Part shown: piece by piece, positions 29,929 through 31,004 of the stretch
How positions within the stretch are numbered: the stretch's first letter is position 1
How the letters are laid out: each line of letters opens with the position of its first letter
Assembly (NCBI GenBank): GCA_046086225.1
Contig: JBJSXF010000183.1
Span: forward strand, 1 to 31,004
Direction: 5' to 3'
DNA from: JBJSXF01 sp046086225
Lineage (GTDB): Bacteria; Actinomycetota; Acidimicrobiia; IMCC26256; PALSA-610
Length of the DNA: 31,004 bases
Translations under genes and position numbers: made by a program
Notes under the pieces: generated by a model
Databases searched by the model: none
Seen by the model: only the letters and a program-made list of their open reading frames with translations
Told to the model about the DNA's origin: nothing

Positions 29929-30549
29929 TCAGCGGGTCGCCCGACCGATCTCGCGCACGATCGTTCGCACGTCGAGCGGCCAGTCGTGCCGCCACTGGCG
30001 AACCCGACGGAGGTCGTCGAGCCGCTCGGCCGCCGAGCCCGGGTTCCGGCGGTGGAAGTGCCGCAGGGCCGACTCGGCGTACGCCACGTTGGCGATCGGC
30101 CGGGCCTCCCGGATGGCCTCCAGTGCCGCGATCGGGTCCCATCCCTGCTCGAGGAGCAACCGGAACGCCATCGACGGCCCCCGGTTCACTCCCATGTGGC
30201 AGTGGACGAGGATCACCGCGTCGGGGTCGTCGAGCGCGTCACCGAGGAGCTCGATGACCCGGTCGTACCACTCGTCGGGCTGCTCGCCCAGGTGGTCGTC
30301 GACCCCGACCCAGATGTACTGGATGTCCGGGGCCAGGTCGGCCACCAGCTCGGCGTCGCTCCACTCGCAGCGGACATCGACGATGTGGGTGACCCCGGCT
30401 CGGACCCACTCGTCGAGCTGGCGGATCGCCCGGGTCGGGTCCTCGTGGAGGTCGCCGGTGACGATCAGCCGCGCGTGGGCCCAGCACAGGAACCGGTGCC
30501 AGGCGGCCGGGCCGGTCGGGGAGTCGATTGTGGGCGTGCATGAACTCAT
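29929..30549 (-). CDS. Dual-specificity-type cysteine phosphatase
   Basis: This 206-residue rhodanese-phosphatase superfamily member has the intact active-site signature VHCHMGVNRGPS (Cys117, Arg123). Candidate general acids Asp84/Asp85 lie in VGVDDHLG. The sequence runs TGDLHED, HIVDVRCEW, then the signature, then YAESALRHFHRR. It should remove phosphate from a protein, nucleotide or sugar substrate. No membrane segment is visible. The ATG is preceded by AAAGGAAA at good spacing. It is the first gene of the run leading to two deacetylases and ARPP-1. An overlapping frame starting at 30619 with GGAGG also enters this gene and may be a translated leader. Confidence 0.87.
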   Translation of the reverse strand: MSSCTPTIDSPTGPAAWHRFLCWAHARLIVTGDLHEDPTRAIRQLDEWVRAGVTHIVDVRCEWSDAELVADLAPDIQYIWVGVDDHLGEQPDEWYDRVIELLGDALDDPDAVILVHCHMGVNRGPSMAFRLLLEQGWDPIAALEAIREARPIANVAYAESALRHFHRRNPGSAAERLDDLRRVRQWRHDWPLDVRTIVREIGRATR

Positions 30550-30631
30550 GACAATTTCCTTTCGGCGTTCGAGGGCGTCGCGACCCGTTCGGGGCGTGCG
30601 ACGCCAGGGCTTCGTGCATTCCGTCCTCCGG

Positions 30632-30718
30632 TGCGGTGGCTCAGCGGGCTCGTTCGAGGTTTCCCGGGCCGCGCACTACCGGCGCTGACGAGAACGATTT
30701 CACCGCAAGGGTGAGACA
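30632..30718. repeat. Copy A of a duplicated ~85-bp element upstream of the cassette
   Basis: From GCTCAGCGGGCTC at 30639 to GGGTGAGACA ending at 30718 this matches 30793-30868 with scattered substitutions and one 4-base length difference. Similarity is strongest at the two ends. On the minus strand it starts TGTCTCACCC and points toward the phosphatase gene. Copy A lacks a clear TANNNT at the place where copy B has TACTGT. Confidence 0.7.
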
Positions 30719-30729
30719 CGTTCCCGGGG

Positions 30730-30781
30730 TCGCCCCCGAGAGCACCCGAGGTCACCCTCGAGCTCACCCTTGCGATCACCC
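30730..30781 (+). repeat. TCACCC iterons and inverted repeat upstream of the cassette
   Basis: Exact TCACCC copies begin at 30752, 30764 and 30776, 12 bases apart. Degenerate copies begin at 30730 and 30742. CTCACCCTTGC at 30763-30773 is the perfect 11-base reverse complement of GCAAGGGTGAG at 30705-30715 inside copy A. The pattern looks like a regulator-binding array. The whole gap 30550-30904 holds only these elements and small doubtful frames. Confidence 0.5.
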
Positions 30782-30785
30782 GGAA

Positions 30786-30868
30786 TGCGACTGCTCAGCG
30801 GGCTCATTCGAGTGTTCCCGGGCGGCGCGTTCCTGGCGACAACAACAGTATGAACCAGGGGTGAGACA
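30786..30868. repeat. Copy B of the duplicated element, with possible promoter
   Basis: On the minus strand it reads TGTCTCACCCCTGG, then TTCATACTGTTG, where TACTGT could be a -10. It ends GAGCCCGCTGAGC, as does copy A. Transcription from here would give a leader of about 290 bases before the phosphatase ATG. Confidence 0.55.
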
Positions 30869-30904
30869 GTGACCCCCGGCGGGCCGGCGGTGCGGCGAAC
30901 CGAC

Positions 30905-31004
30905 TCAGTTCGACGACCAGTCCTCGGCATCGCCCCGGCCGGTCACCTCGAGCCAGAGCTCGACCGCCCGGATCTCGCGGGCGACACGCTCGGCGTCGGC
31001 CGTG
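30905..31004 (-). CDS. C-terminal fragment of an unrecognised protein (cut by window edge)
   Basis: The minus strand has an open frame entering from the right edge and ending at TGA 30907-30905. The last 32 residues include ERVAREIRAVELW, LEVTGRGDAED and the end WSSN. The residue mix and codon use look like real coding sequence. It lies upstream of, and in the same direction as, the phosphatase cassette. No family is recognisable from this much. Confidence 0.5.
   Translation of the reverse strand, partial: TADAERVAREIRAVELWLEVTGRGDAEDWSSN

Noticed and set aside
30546..30930. Two minus-strand small frames (30779-30546 and 30930-30700) whose translations share a TSPLS-like segment
   Set aside because: The similarity follows from the duplicated DNA element, and the matching parts fall in different contexts without ribosome sites. 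I treat them as non-coding.

Overview
The window is a dense, very GC-rich (roughly 70%) bacterial chromosome segment. It shows GTG starts, many 4-base ATGA/GTGA gene overlaps and actinobacterial protein families such as an RsrA/SigR-type sigma/anti-sigma pair, ClpC with tandem Clp_N repeats, and a DUF2342 zincin next to tilS-hpt. Gene order resembles the Mycobacterium tuberculosis clpC1-lysS-coaX-panDC-fol-hpt-tilS-Rv3626c region and the Streptomyces panCD-nadBC-coaX-lysS region. An actinobacterium is therefore likely. Acidimicrobiia is my guess from style, not something I could test.

Bases 1-4400 hold the 5' part of clpC (minus, running off the left edge), a divergent promoter region, a polyprenyl diphosphate synthase (plus) and an alpha/beta hydrolase (minus). 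Bases 4400-19800 are a long run of minus-strand housekeeping genes. In order of transcription these are a small membrane protein, a DUF2342 zincin, a receiver/HTH regulator, tilS, hpt, folE, folP, a phosphatase-like protein that lacks its cysteine, folB, folK, a DUF2520 reductase, panC, panD, nadB, nadC, coaX, lysS, an SDR and an acyltransferase-like protein. Together they make folate, pantothenate/CoA and NAD cofactors and support tRNA function and purine salvage. Bases 19800-20640 carry an ECF sigma factor and its zinc anti-sigma factor.

Bases 20640-26570 are more accessory. They contain a protein ending in a possible MazF/PemK-like domain, a patatin-like lipase, a TM0106-type RecB-like/DEDD nuclease, a lower-GC methyltransferase gene bracketed by a perfect 22-bp direct repeat (it looks inserted), and an AIM24 protein.

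Bases 26730-31004 hold the most unusual block. Four minus-strand genes encode a dual-specificity-type phosphatase with an intact HCx5R, two tandem paralogous histone-deacetylase-fold amidohydrolases, and an ARPP-1/DUF6569 protein. They are preceded by a complex control region with a duplicated ~85-bp element, TCACCC iterons and an inverted repeat. A 13-bp perfect hairpin lies between the phosphatase and the deacetylases. Motifs of the form TGTCwCACCy upstream of this cassette also occur upstream of clpC. I propose the cassette as a coherent uncharacterised system. The individual families are recognisable, but the joint function is inference.

Many transcription starts appear leaderless: a TANNNT hexamer followed by 6-8 bases and then the start codon recurs at eight genes. 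No tRNA, rRNA, CRISPR array or transposase was seen.
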